NCBI GenBank assembly: GCA_905178155.1
Contig: CAJINV010000005.1
Coordinates: 5,458,690-5,522,689 of the forward strand
Direction: 5' to 3'
DNA: 64,000 bases
Source of the DNA: Amoebophrya sp. A120
Lineage: Eukaryota > Sar > Dinophyceae > Syndiniales > Amoebophryaceae
How positions within the stretch are numbered: position 1 is the stretch's first letter; every line of letters begins with the position of its first letter. Shown one piece after another: positions 22,901 through 32,792 of the stretch. The position numbers were made by a program, and so were the translations under genes. The notes below the pieces were generated by a model that saw only the letters and a program-made list of their open reading frames with translations, made no database searches and was not told where the DNA came from.

Positions 22901-23505
22901 AAGCTGTTTGTAAAAAATCAATAGCATCACCCTATCGCGACAAGAACGCCGGGCTGGGGTGGACGTTCTTTTTATGCAGGATACGGCCCGTCCTGCAGTT
23001 TTGGCAGCCAGCAGCTCAAACCTCCGACACCGGCACGTGGAAGGAGGAAGACCGTGCAGATCAGGCCGCTGCGATCCGCGCTCTTGACACGGGCGCTCGG
23101 CTGTCCGAAGTGGAGCTGAATGCTGCGTCGACGGCATTGGGGGCGGTTTGTTTTGCTAACTTGGAGAAAATGGAGGTTTTTGCGAGTGATCGGGAGAACA
23201 TTTTTTTTTCGCTCCGGTGGAAGCCTCCATTTGTCTTCGGCAAGGTGGGACTCACTATCGAACAAGCAGAAAAACTCGCAGCGGACAAGCAAGCAACAAT
23301 CCACGCACTCCGCCTGGCAAACATCGAGCAGGAAAAAAAAGTGCAGGAAGCGAAGAAAAGCCAGGAGGCGGCTGAAGCAGCGGGCATCACTGGCAGCACT
23401 GCGGCTCAGCGCGCGAGGGAACAAGCGCGCCAAGCAATCAGCGCAAAAGAGGCCGCGGGGCGTCGCGTTCAAGCTACCCCCTTGGAAACATCTCTGGCGC
23501 TCTAA
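16907..23505 (+). CDS. Hypothetical 648-residue protein, 15 introners
   Basis: The function is not recognised. Exons: 16907-17017, 17174-17184, 17513-17572, 17931-17991, 18167-18234, 18492-18554, 18883-19023, 19187-19229, 19570-19591, 20044-20187, 20490-20573, 20881-21074, 21425-21450, 21785-21813, 22122-22494, 22989-23505, in total 1947 nt, exactly 649 codons including TAA. The start is the first ATG after an in-frame TAG at 16876; an upstream exon cannot be excluded. The N-terminus is Pro/Gly-rich. The middle is acidic and Gln-rich (18492-19023). The 22122-22494 exon has an aromatic segment (TNWNDESWSLWDRSQNLRWF). The last about 80 residues are Ala, Gln, Lys and Glu rich and look like a coiled coil. 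The 11-nt second exon exists only because two introners landed close together. Confidence 0.85.
17018..17168. mobile_element. Introner, family J
   Basis: TSD CCACG is identical on both sides; 151 bp. A second copy of this rare family is at 61145. Confidence 0.93.
17185..17507. mobile_element. Introner, family K
   Basis: TSD AAGAC is identical on both sides; 323 bp. A second copy of the family is at 38426. Confidence 0.93.
17573..17925. mobile_element. Introner, family E
   Basis: TSD TTGGA is identical on both sides; 353 bp. Ends TATCACAAGG and TCTCAATA. Confidence 0.93.
17992..18161. mobile_element. Introner, family A
   Basis: Flanks ACCAA/ATGAA; 170 bp; TIRs strong over about 25 bases. 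Confidence 0.88.
18235..18486. mobile_element. Introner, family B
   Basis: TSD GACCA is identical on both sides; 252 bp. The interior closely matches 38783-39034, and the reverse complement of 60057-60307. Confidence 0.94.
18555..18877. mobile_element. Introner, family E
   Basis: TSD CAGCA is identical on both sides; 323 bp. Confidence 0.94.
19024..19181. mobile_element. Introner, family A
   Basis: Flanks GGGGG/GGAAG; 158 bp. Confidence 0.88.
19230..19564. mobile_element. Introner, family E
   Basis: TSD GGGTG/AGGTG, one mismatch; 335 bp. The left end is TAGCACAAGG, so an apparent in-frame TAG belongs to the intron. Confidence 0.88.
19592..20038. mobile_element. Introner, family C, enlarged
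   Basis: 447 bp with a diverged right end (TTTTCCACAGGATA); flanks CACGG/TAAGG. Bases about 19740-19960 are unlike other family C interiors. Frame is kept. Confidence 0.78.
20188..20484. mobile_element. Introner, family B
   Basis: TIRs recognisable, TSD decayed (CTTGT/TGCTA); 297 bp; frame is kept. Confidence 0.82.
20574..20875. mobile_element. Introner, family B, degenerate
   Basis: Both ends are diverged (TATCCACCGGAATAAATATG at the left); 302 bp. The exact right end is uncertain by a few bases. Frame is kept. Confidence 0.72.
21075..21419. mobile_element. Introner, family B
   Basis: Flanks CAAGG/CCTGC; 345 bp; frame is kept. Confidence 0.82.
21451..21779. mobile_element. Introner, family E
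   Basis: TSD ACGCA/AGGCA, one mismatch; 329 bp. Confidence 0.88.
21814..22116. mobile_element. Introner, family B
   Basis: TSD TTTCT is identical on both sides; 303 bp. Confidence 0.92.
22495..22983. mobile_element. Introner, family C, enlarged
   Basis: TSD CGCCC/CGGCC, one mismatch; 489 bp. The interior is longer than usual and lacks most of the GCATNACAA motifs. Confidence 0.82.
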
Positions 23506-23876
23506 TTCCCGTCCTCTGTCCTAGAACAGTGATATAAGTAATTACTTGAGTGGTAGAGGTAGTCGTAGTACTGTGCCGCCCGGACAGGAGGAGTGTGGGC
23601 TACACACTTTGTACTTTTAAGATGAATGAGAAGGGGTATGATTTTTCTGTATTTGTTTCCACCATCTTGCTGGACTAGCACTAGTACTAGGAACCGTTTT
23701 TCATTGCGAATGGGCGTTCTGGTTCTTGCTTCGAACTGCAGTTTTTGTAAACACAGAAAAGGCAAACATGATCCGAGGTCTTATTTACTTAATATTTATA
23801 GTTGCTCTTAATGTACTAGCACGATGCCTTTTTGGTCTCCAGGAATACATTCATCTTCATCAACAAATGAAAATAA

Positions 23877-24245
23877 ATGAGGACTTGCATTGTCATCATG
23901 CAAATTCTGAAGTACTTATTGCAACTCATCATAGCAGAGAGGACCACGACCGCGAATGAAACTGCGATGAAGAGCAATTGGCTCTTTATATTTAGCCTGG
24001 GACAGAGAAGCCTAAGCGCGGAGACTCGTTTCCTCTGGATGGAAGCGCTCGAAAGGAAAGTGGACGCGGGACAAGACAAAATCCAGCAATTGCAGACCGT
24101 TGTGGAGAGAGCACGATACGAGCAAGCGGCAGCAGAAGAAGCCGCAAGAGCCGCGCGCACAGCAGCTGCGGGCCCTCGTCCTCCACCAGGAGCTGGAGCA
24201 GGTACGAATCGCTTTGTCTGTGTTTCCAAATGCCGAGCTAGCTAG
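23877..24245 (+). CDS. Hypothetical 122-residue protein
   Basis: Not recognised. It starts with a hydrophobic segment (CIVIMQILKYLLQLIIA) that could be a signal anchor, followed by a Gln, Glu and Ala rich coiled-coil-like stretch. It ends in PPGAGAGTNRFVCVSKCRAS. That C-terminus and the following about 120 bases recur at 29945-30130. The sequence CAGGTACGAA inside the shared part could be a canonical splice donor, so the true end may differ. Confidence 0.45.
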   Translation: MRTCIVIMQILKYLLQLIIAERTTTANETAMKSNWLFIFSLGQRSLSAETRFLWMEALERKVDAGQDKIQQLQTVVERARYEQAAAEEAARAARTAAAGPRPPPGAGAGTNRFVCVSKCRAS

Positions 24246-24365
24246 AACAGTTAGCAACTTCGGCGGTAAGCATTATTTACGTATCTCTACTAAGTAACAA
24301 TTGTCAATCTTTGCGGCGTGTGCCGGTTAGGGTTTATGATTATGCTCTTGTACTACTATCAGTCT
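24178..24365 (+). repeat. Dispersed duplicate, copy 1 (other copy 29945-30130)
   Basis: About 185 bases covering a shared C-terminus, stop codon and 3' flank are nearly identical to 29945-30130, with small indels (AAGTAACAATTGTC versus AATAATTGTC). Confidence 0.85.
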
Positions 24366-26411
24366 ATTTATTAGCCATCATTCTCGGCGGTTGTAAATCG
24401 ACGACGAGTTTTAGTTAATGCCTGAGACTACACTTACTCCTACGACGTCCGCGCTTCAGTCCATGTTTTCTATTTTCATCTCATCATCTCGAGGTCGAGG
24501 ATGAGGAAATGAGAAGTTTAATAAACTCTTGTAGCTGCGCTCGGGCGCTGCAAGTCTGATGATCGCGGCCCTGGTGCTGTTGGTCTACTTACTACTTCAT
24601 CGTGGCAACACCAACACAAGTGAATGTGAAATTCAAATTTCAAACGCACTTCCACTTCCAGGACAACCTCTTGCTGGTGCTCGTGGCCAACGTTCACCGC
24701 CTGTTGGCGACCCAAGAACTTCATTTTCTCCTCCTCCTCGTCCTCGCGCACAAGAACCTTCGTGGACGGCAGGTCGTCGACCACCACCTCGCACTTCTCT
24801 TGGTCTTGCTGCAATCACAGCTTCCCCTCCCCCTGTGCCTCGTCTTGGTGGAGGTGGCCGAGGCGCTGCTCCTTTTGCGGCGGGTCCTTCTGGTGGAGCA
24901 AGAAGTACTTACAAAATTTTTACACGATCACGACCGACCAGCAGCTAGCACTATTCTTCTCTGATCGGCTACGTTCTTCGTTGGCGAGGGCAGGGCTTCT
25001 CGTCCTTTGGATTTCTTTCTACTACCGCCCCGGCCATGCCGGAGGTTTCGATTGTATGAATTACCGGGCTTGTAGAATTGAAATTGTATTTCTCGGGAAC
25101 AGGTGTTAATTTTGCGAGGGTCAACGACTAGTCTCTCCCCCTAACGGTTTTGATGGGTCGTGTTCGGGTCCCCGATTCCCCCCAGAGGTCCTATTCCTCT
25201 CTCTGATACTTGGGGTCTTCGCTTATTTCATCGACGTCAGGATGGCCAAGTAGTCGGCGTTTTTGGAACAGGCTGTGGCTTCTCCGATTGGTAGCTAGAA
25301 GCGCGGCCCGTCCGGAAATTATCCACATGCCGGCGAGGGCTCGCGAGCTGGGGTTTCCCAGACAAGCCGCGGCTAGGTGGCGTTATCCTGAGTAAAAACG
25401 TCCCCACACCAGAGTTGTCATGCAGATTTGCAATGACAGGAGCATTTGTAATGCGCATCGCCAGGAGAGGCATTTTTAGTCGTGTTTTGGAATTTGTAAT
25501 TCTGTAAACAGGATGAGCAGATGGGTTTCTGATGCAGCTGGCGTTGCGAAGAACCTGCACTACGCTACGGACTGCAACTTGTGATGCGTGACCCCCAAAA
25601 GTTCTAGGCTTGTGTTGCAAAATCCCCTTTCTCGACTCTGGTGCGGGGATGTTTTTACTCAGGATAGGCGTCGGCGCTTTTTCAGTTGGGCGTAGCTTTC
25701 GGTCGGATTTCCCGTAGGCGGGGTCCGTCTCTTTCTTGGCGGATATACTTAGCGTGGCAGCGGGGTCGTGGTCTACAGGCCGATTCCCGCCGGATATCAG
25801 GGCGCCGCGGTCGTGTTGTTTCGTAAGGGTACGAGCACACCGCGCAGGTCCCGATGATGCGCTCGAGTTTGATGGCCGCGGGTTTGGGGTTTGAAGTGGA
25901 GGCTTTCCGCCCGTATGTCAAGGTCAGAGGGCGAGTGCTACTCCTACTCTGGGAGCCGTTGTAACAGGTGGGTAGTATGGTCGAAACGGTATTCCTTCTG
26001 GTAGATGGGTATAAGAGTCCTTCCGGTGGAATAATTTACACCGCTTTGGCTTTTCTAGGCATCAGAACTGAAAAATAATAAAATAACGCGTCGCCCTTGG
26101 TGTCCTTCTCCTTGTTCATTCTGGGCAGCTCGGATGAGCTGGTGGAATCGGTCGTGTCTTCGCTTCTTGGTGAAGCGAAGCAGGAGCACCGTCGACGTAC
26201 TTATTAGTGAGGCTTTTACGTACAACACCACCTGGCACTGCTTCTAGCTTCTTAGGCAAGCAAAAACTGCCATGCTCGCTGAAACTGATGGCGGTGGCCC
26301 TTCGACGACGTCTCCAAGAATAGCGAGCAACTTTATTCTGCGACATGAGTTTCCTAGAAGGCTGCAACAACAAAAAAATCATCGCGCAAGAACTCGTCGC
26401 GCACGAGTTAG
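24246..26411. other. Region without a firmly supported gene
   Basis: A 129-codon open frame at 24559-24948 begins MIAALVLLVYLLLHRG (signal-peptide-like) and continues Pro/Arg-rich; it may be a real secreted protein but lacks other support. Around the introner at 25384 both strands stay open for 60-95 codons, so I cannot decide whether a gene lies there. Confidence 0.4.
25384..25666. mobile_element. Introner, family C
   Basis: TSD GGCGT is identical on both sides; 283 bp. The host gene is not resolved; open frames cross it on either strand. Confidence 0.93.
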
Positions 26412-27320
26412 ATGCACAAAATTTTCTATGAAAATGAATATGAAACTTTCAATCACCAAACTCCAGCGGTGGCTCGGTCACCAGTGCTGCAGGCCCTTTA
26501 TGACCAAGCAAAGGCGTTTGCTGCAGGGGCGTACGATGAGGCGCTGGAGGAGATGGTGAAGATGTTTCGTACTGCACAAGGGGTTTATTTGCCTAACCTG
26601 CTCAATTTTCTCCGCGAGCCGGACACCAGGGAAGTCTTTGGAATTTTTCAAATGCTGAACTGGATGAACGGGGTCCATGTGCGGTCGGACGCGCCGACGT
26701 GGAAGATGGCATGGGCTTTTGACATGACGCAACACAGCAAGTTGCAAGGGGCTTTCGTGTTTATGGGTCAGGAAATTCTGAAGGCTCTGAACAATGACCC
26801 CTCCGCGGGGCTGTACCTCTCCCGCGCACTTTTTGCGAGTAGTGGCACCGGAGCGGACAACGGGAACTTCAAAAACACGATCCTCGACGGGGACGGCTTC
26901 CTCGGAGCAGAAGAGTACACCCAAAACGACCGGCAGAGCGATGGATTGACGGAGGGAACAAAAAACCTGATCGCGATCGCGCAAGGAGACACGCCCCGAA
27001 CATCAACAACAGCGCTAACACTCCGACAGCCGTACCCGCGGGTCTTTGGGTTGTTTCGTTCAGTGCACGAGGGGGCAAGCATGTTGTTCGGCGATGACGT
27101 GGCGAAAGGCAATGCCTTTAAAGATGCCGATTTCGAACGCACTTGGAATTTTTTTGTGCGTGATTTTGATACGAAATTTCGCACCAAAATGGGTGAAGGT
27201 CGGAAGCCGAACGAGATTGAACGTCTCGAGGTCCTCTGCGAGGGGGACCTTACCAAGTTCCTTTACAATGCAGGGCGAAGAAGTGCAACAATGGCGCATC
27301 GTGGCGGTATTTGCAGCTAA
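26412..27320 (+). CDS. Hypothetical 302-residue protein, no introner
   Basis: Not recognised. It is a single uninterrupted frame from an ATG that directly follows an in-frame TAG, ending with TAA. The composition is that of a globular protein, with aromatic and charged residues evenly spread (segments FGIFQMLNWMNGVHV and PRVFGLFRSVHEGASMLFGD). No low-complexity tails are present, unlike the introner-rich genes. It contains no introner, so it may be young, short-lived in the genome or transferred. An upstream exon spliced at GAGTTAG cannot be excluded. Confidence 0.75.
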   Translation: MHKIFYENEYETFNHQTPAVARSPVLQALYDQAKAFAAGAYDEALEEMVKMFRTAQGVYLPNLLNFLREPDTREVFGIFQMLNWMNGVHVRSDAPTWKMAWAFDMTQHSKLQGAFVFMGQEILKALNNDPSAGLYLSRALFASSGTGADNGNFKNTILDGDGFLGAEEYTQNDRQSDGLTEGTKNLIAIAQGDTPRTSTTALTLRQPYPRVFGLFRSVHEGASMLFGDDVAKGNAFKDADFERTWNFFVRDFDTKFRTKMGEGRKPNEIERLEVLCEGDLTKFLYNAGRRSATMAHRGGICS

Positions 27321-27760
27321 TGCTTCCTGGCGTATAATTCCTTACGGTTCATCTACCAATGCGCTTTTGTGTTGCGGACTTCCAAGTATTGGCGCCTTTA
27401 GTATCAAAAAAACGGAGCACAAATAAATAAAAAGTGCTCAACTCGTCCCAGAAAGGCGAACTCCTTGTCGTGCAAAGAAGATGATGATCCCCCCAATCAA
27501 TGCTACGACGGAAATCTCGTGTTGCATCGCATCAAGCGACGAGTGCTTTTTTACTGAGTTTGCTTCAAACTCTAGTGCGCTCTGCAGCTCTACTACGTGG
27601 GCGATCACCCGTGCAGTGCCACTGCGCAGCGCAGATCGAAGCAAACTTGTGTTGCTGCTACATAAAACCACATTTCTCACCGTCAGAAGGCTTGGGGACT
27701 AAGGCTTTCTGGGGGTCATATCAATAGTTGAAGGGCAAGGGATCATTGTGGGGAGGCGGC
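27321..27760. other. Spacer
   Basis: No introner, repeat or gene-like frame is seen. A few AT-rich stretches may be 3' UTR of the preceding gene. Confidence 0.5.
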
Positions 27761-28243
27761 ATGTGTCTTAAGTTGTTCAGATTGGATCGCTTGCCTCTTC
27801 TCTCGGACAGGAACTGCAGCAGGAAGGGGCTGCTTGTTCCCCCGCGCGAGCACCACGACGGTGAAGGTTTGCCAGGCTTCAACCACTATGCACTGCAAAA
27901 GTAGCGTGCTCGTAGTCATACTAAAAATTGCAGTTACGCATCACAAATTTCTTTTCCAAGCTAAATCTAATCAGCATGACAAATTCCATTTGTCACGCTG
28001 AGCTAATTTGTATTGCTATTGCAATACTACGAGAAGTGCGGAGATACTTTCGCAGTGCATAACCACGACGGTGAAGATTTGTCCCTCGCGCGTGTTGTCG
28101 CACACGCGCTGCGTGACAGGGCGAGGCGGTGGAACGGGCCGTTGCATGTCGACACGCGCTGCGTGACACGGCGAGGCGGTCGCTGGCCGGGGATGGGGGC
28201 GACGTTCCGTCGCATATACTTTGGATTCCAGATTGATATATAA
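27761..28243 (+). CDS. Small hypothetical protein, one introner
   Basis: Exons 27761-27886 and 28067-28243 join to 303 nt, 100 residues plus TAA. The start is an ATG after an in-frame TAG. The motif REHHDGEGLPGFN in the first exon is repeated in the frame at 28605-28823. The second exon is Arg-rich and contains a short tandem DNA repeat (ACACGCGCTGCGTGACA twice). No function is recognised. Confidence 0.6.
27887..28061. mobile_element. Introner, family A
   Basis: TSD ACCAC is identical on both sides; 175 bp. Confidence 0.94.
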
Positions 28244-28413
28244 AGCAATCTACTATAATCCCGAGGGGTAGGTTGTTTTTATGTGTGGAGAGATTTAGAA
28301 TCATGGCTACAGTGCAAGATCCTGAATTTCGTCGCACATAAAAGCGACGTATGCCCCGGCACCATAGGTTGATCTTTTGCAAATCTAGAATCCAGGGTAT
28401 GCGATCCAACGTC

Positions 28414-28585
28414 GGGCGATCAGAGGTCGATTTTATTTATGGCCGCGAAATTTTCGCGACAACCGACTCAACCTTTTGCAAGCAGAGGTTGATTTTATCG
28501 TCGCGAAATTTCCGGAGCCATCGAACCGACCTCCTGGAACAAGCAGAGGTCGATTTATTTTATGGCCGGGAAGTTTTATTTTCTG
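28414..28585 (+). repeat. Degenerate tandem repeat around AGAGGTCGATTTTAT
   Basis: Three units of about 60-70 bases share AGAGGT(C/T)GATTT followed by a TATGGCCG or CGTCGCGAAATTT segment. Confidence 0.65.
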
Positions 28586-28604
28586 CAGCCATTGATGGCT
28601 GGAG

Positions 28605-28823
28605 GTGGACGGAGAAGACGCGGCCGAAAATGAGCCTGTAGCTTTGCCCATTTTATTAGGTCAGGGCCTATGCCAGATAAAGGTGGGAGGGGCAATGGAC
28701 GGCGTGCGGATTTCCGCAAGGAAAGCAGGACTGCCGCTTATTTCTGTAAAGAGAGTACTTGTAGTTCCGTCGCGCGAGCACCACGACGGTGAAGGTTTGC
28801 CAGGCTTGAACCTGATCGCGTGA
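28605..28823 (+). CDS. Small hypothetical frame, partial paralog of the 27761 gene
   Basis: A 72-codon frame contains VPSREHHDGEGLPGLN, nearly the motif of the upstream small gene, then ends with TGA. Before the motif the two share only scattered residues. It could be a broken duplicate. Confidence 0.4.
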   Translation: MDGEDAAENEPVALPILLGQGLCQIKVGGAMDGVRISARKAGLPLISVKRVLVVPSREHHDGEGLPGLNLIA

Positions 28824-28949
28824 TAGATATGGATGACATACATGTCGAAGAGATACTAGAAACTGGCGAAGCAATCAAGATCGTGTTGAAGTTTTTGATG
28901 TTGTACAAGCCCACTTCTACATCTACTGCCGTTGTACCTGTAAAACTCG

Positions 28950-29600
28950 CACTACTTCTTCTACTACATTCTCCAGTTGCACGAGTATTAAGTACGCTCA
29001 TGATGTGCGACCATGAGGTACTTATTTATTAGCAAGACGAGGCTAAGAACGCGAGACGAAGTAGTTCTTGTAGGCTACAAATGATGCGAGACGAGGACTT
29101 TGCGGAGAAGCAGAAGTCGAATCAATACCGCAAACGCAAATAGTACGTGATAAGACATCAAAAAGAAAAACTCATATTTATCAGGCCCACCCGCAGCAGC
29201 AACAGCTGCAGCAGGACCTGTCTCTGCAACAGGAGCTGAACAGTCCGGAATCACCGCGCAGCAGCCGCAACAAGATTATATGCACAAAAAAATCCCCCAA
29301 GCCAACAGCAAGATCGTAACGGATCTTGCAAGTACTGCTTCTTCAGCATCAAACCTGGTGGCATCTTCAATTGTGCTTCATTAGTAAAAAGCGCCACACA
29401 TTATCCATGCGAAACGAAATGAGTCGCCTTCGAAGTGCCGCTTGCTAGCGGCGTAGTGCTTCGTATCGCGGCCGTGCTTCCTTTTTCTGACTAAGGCGGG
29501 CTCAGCAACCAAGAGAGCTTTTTTTTTCGTAGATGTGATCCGTGATTGCTTTCGCTGGCTGAGGATGAGGGCTTTTGTGTGCATAGCGTTTGTTCGCTCG
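28950..29600 (+). repeat. Segmental tandem duplication, copy 1
   Basis: Matches 30155-30967 in the same order: the block with GTACGCTCATGATGTGCGAC, the block ending ATTGTGCTTCATTAGTAAAA, and the block with GTGATCCGTGATTGCTTTCG. Confidence 0.85.
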
Positions 29601-29603
29601 CTG

Positions 29604-30012
29604 ATGGAGAAGCGTGAAGCTCTGATGGGCCTGGTGGATGGACCAGCTGTACGTGGATCATTCGATTTATCAAAGGAGGAAAAGGCGAAGCTTGAGGAGC
29701 AAGTCAAGCAGATCGATGCGAATATGCATTGCAAAAGTACCGTACTCGCAGAAATGCATTACAAATTTCCTCACCATGAGAAATAAAATTTGTAGTGCGA
29801 GTTTACCTTAAGAAAAAGATTTGCAATGCATGATTTTTGCAATTACTACGAATGCGATACTTTTGCACAGGATAGCGAAGCTGTATGAGCAATTGGGCGA
29901 TGGTTGGTACGAAAAGCTCAAAGCATTCCGGCGCGCGTCATCTTTTCGTCCGCCAGGAGCTGGAGCAGGTACCAGTCGCTTTGTCTGTGTTTCCAAATGC
30001 CGAGCTAGCTAG
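29604..30012 (+). CDS. Hypothetical 83-residue protein, one introner
   Basis: Exons 29604-29722 and 29880-30012 give 252 nt ending TAG. The frame is also open upstream to about 29535, and that upstream part is conserved in the second duplication copy, so the start is uncertain. It begins MEKREALMGLVDGPAVRG, has a charged helix-like stretch (KEEKAKLEEQVKQIDAKLYE), and ends in the same RFVCVSKCRAS tail as the protein at 23877. No function is recognised. Confidence 0.55.
29723..29874. mobile_element. Introner, family A
   Basis: TSD GCGAA is identical on both sides; 152 bp. Confidence 0.94.
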
Positions 30013-30130
30013 AACAATTAGCAACTTCGGCGGTAAGCATTATTTACGTATCTCTACTAATAATTGTCAATCTTTGCGGCGTGTGCCGGGTAGGGAGGGT
30101 TTATGATTATGCTCTTGTTGTATCAGTCTA
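29945..30130 (+). repeat. Dispersed duplicate, copy 2 (other copy 24178-24365)
   Basis: Same shared C-terminus, stop and 3' flank as copy 1. Confidence 0.85.
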
Positions 30131-30154
30131 CTCACGCGACAGATTCTGCGAAAA

Positions 30155-30967
30155 CGCTACTTCTTCTACTACATTCTCCAGCTGCGCGAGTATTAAGTAC
30201 GCTCATGATGTGCGACCATGAGGTACTTATTAGCAAGACGAGGCTAAGAACGCGAGACGAAGCAGTTCTTGTAGGCTAAAGATTATGCGAGACGAGGACT
30301 TTGCGAAGAAGCAGAAGTGGAATCAATACCGCAAACGCAAATAGAACGTGATAAGACAAAAAAAAAACTCATCTTTATTTATCAGGCACATCGACATCCC
30401 CAGTAACAACAGCTGCCAGTCGTGCTGCAGCAACAGCTGCCGCTTCTCTTGCAGCAACAGCTGACGCTCGTCTTGCAGCAGGAACTGCTCGAGCTACACC
30501 TACACTCCCCGGGCCGACCACCGCGCAACTACCGCAATGGCGAGATATGCACACAAAAATCCCGCCCCAAGCCAACATCAAGGTCGTGGCGGATCTTGTA
30601 AGTAGAAGGTCAGCTTCTACTTCTTCAGCATCAAACCTGGTGGCATCTTCAATTGTGCTTAATTAGTAAAAACAAAAAGCGCCAAACGCGATCCATGCGA
30701 AACGAAATGAGTCGCCTTCGAAGTGCTGCTTGTTACTAGAGGTGTAGAGCTTCGTATCGCGGCCGTGCTTCGTTTTTCTGACTAAGGCGCGCTCAGCAAC
30801 CAACAAGAGGTTTTTTTTTTTTTCGTATATGTGACGATCCGTTGTACATAAACTTCTATTTTGGTTTCGCATATGTACATAAATTTCTATTTTGATTTTA
30901 CATGTCAATATATGTGATCCGTGATTGCTTTCGCTGGCTCAGGAGGGCCTTTGTGTGCATAGCGTTT
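30155..30967 (+). repeat. Segmental tandem duplication, copy 2
   Basis: Second copy of the 28950-29600 segment. After 30967 the copies diverge into different open frames. Internal Ala/Ser-coding GCAGCAACAGCTG units have expanded here. Confidence 0.85.
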
Positions 30968-32186
30968 CCTCAACAACATGCCCGCGCCGAAGCCGAAGCC
31001 AGAGCCAGAGCCGGTAAGTTTTGATTATAAGCTATTGTAGCTAATATTATATATAAGTTTGAGTATCTCTCTCTCGAAATTAAGCTAAAGACGCTCCTTC
31101 AGCAGTGGAGTTCCGTGACGGCGGAGAAGTAAAATGTATACGAAGGAAGCTGTTCTTTTAGCTCTTGACGACGAGGATCAGATGTTGGCGCGCCCCTCCC
31201 TTGTTGTGCAAGTGCGCCTCGTCCTCGGCACATACAGATACAAATCTCGAAGTGCTGTGCCCCCCCGACAAGAAAACCGCGGGTCAATCACGTGGCTGTT
31301 GCCGGGCATAAAGAAAAGTTTAGATTTTTCTTTTCGGCATGGCTTGCGCCGCCAGTGCTAACTTACAACGAACAGCAGCGGGACCTCCCCGTCCAAGGGA
31401 GGCGTGAAATTTAAATTGCTGCACTTATTGCCTTCTTGCCCAAGATGAAAGCTCCTGCCCTTCTGCGATGGTAAAGAAAAGGACGACCGCGGCCTTTGCG
31501 ACACAATGTGGGCTCAGCGGTCACAATTTCGCACTAGATGACCCGAGCGGCAGCTCAGGACAGGCATTTTTAGATTCTATTTTTGTAAAGTCCACTCGCC
31601 CCCCCTTCGCCCCCCCTCGGGTTCTGTGCCTGTAGTGCGCGGCGCTGCCTAGGCAGTGCGTTTCGTCAGTGTGATGCTTTTTTAAGTGGAAGCTCGCCTA
31701 GGAAAAGTGCGGGCCCCGTTGTATGTGGGGTCCGTGTAGTTACTTATGTCAGGCTTTGCTTACGTATTTTTCAAAAAAGTGAGCCGCAGGAGCATCGCGC
31801 CGGGCAGGAAGGTTGGAAATGCGGAAGCCTGCTGCCCACCATACTGAAGCGAGCGCTTTTTTTAATTGAGCCTTCGGCGCCACCTGTCGCGCGACGGGCA
31901 TCGCTGTACACGAGACAAGATTTCTGGCAGAAGATTCCCGCAGGCCCGGACTTCTCTGTTTTGTCCATTCAGAGGGGTCGAAAGAATGAGTAAAAGCATA
32001 TACGGCCCTCCCATCGCCCCAGAAATGTCGGCCCCCTTTTCGTTCGCTCCAAGGTGTCGCTGTCCCCGGTCTAGTTGTTTGTGCCCCGTTCGCTTTAGGC
32101 TCGGTGCCTTCTGGGACCGCTAGCGCGGCAAAAGATAACTTCTGAACAAGCTATGCTCCCCCCCAGTGCGGTGCATAGCATTACGC
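30968..32186. other. Region without a firmly supported gene
   Basis: A short frame at 30978 (MPAPKPKPEPEP) runs into GTAAGT, a canonical-looking donor, with CTTCAG about 95 bases later; this would give only about 21 residues. The remainder to 32186 is GC-rich with no convincing frame. Confidence 0.4.
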
Positions 32187-32792
32187 ATGGGCTGGACGCC
32201 AGCACCCGTTTACACTTGCTCCCATCGACTGAAATCCGCAGGGTATCGGGCTGCAGTGGAAAAGGCGGGGCTGGCATTTGAGAGGAGTGTGATCCGCAAC
32301 CGTTTGATGAGTGGGGACATGTGCGGGTTCGTGGGCATGTCTAATATTGCCTTCAGGAGGAAAGCCTGCGACGTCGCGGTAAGGCAACTCGACAAAGAGA
32401 TACGAGAAGCCAACGAAGCTGCCCAGAGCCCTGAAACTGCCATCAGCAAAGCCAATATCGTCGCGTGGAGCGCAATGGGCCTGGATGTTGATGGGCCGGT
32501 GGTAAAATTTATGCCTGGGACAAAAATTCTAGACGGGACCATTCTTGGCGGGGAATCTCTTGCAGTTACGATCCCTGAGACGCGGGCGCCGCAGAGTCTC
32601 AAGCAGTGCAGCGAGCATTATTTTGGAACGGGACGAGCTGCGGAGCTCGTCGGATACCGTACTTATACTTATAGCGTAGCTAGCTACGACGCCGGCCTTC
32701 GAGCATTGATTTTTGGCGACACTGGTCGCCAACTACAACTACTTACACTCAGCAACGTAGATGGTACGGCAAACAGTTACTCGCCCGCCTGA
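32187..32792 (+). CDS. Hypothetical 201-residue protein
   Basis: Not recognised. The frame starts at ATG 32187, stays open 21 codons further upstream, and ends with TGA. The composition looks globular (segments GFVGMSNIAFRRKACDVAVR and ISKANIVAWSAMGLDVDGPV). There is no introner. The surrounding DNA is unusually GC-rich, which lengthens chance frames, so support is moderate. Confidence 0.5.
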   Translation: MGWTPAPVYTCSHRLKSAGYRAAVEKAGLAFERSVIRNRLMSGDMCGFVGMSNIAFRRKACDVAVRQLDKEIREANEAAQSPETAISKANIVAWSAMGLDVDGPVVKFMPGTKILDGTILGGESLAVTIPETRAPQSLKQCSEHYFGTGRAAELVGYRTYTYSVASYDAGLRALIFGDTGRQLQLLTLSNVDGTANSYSPA

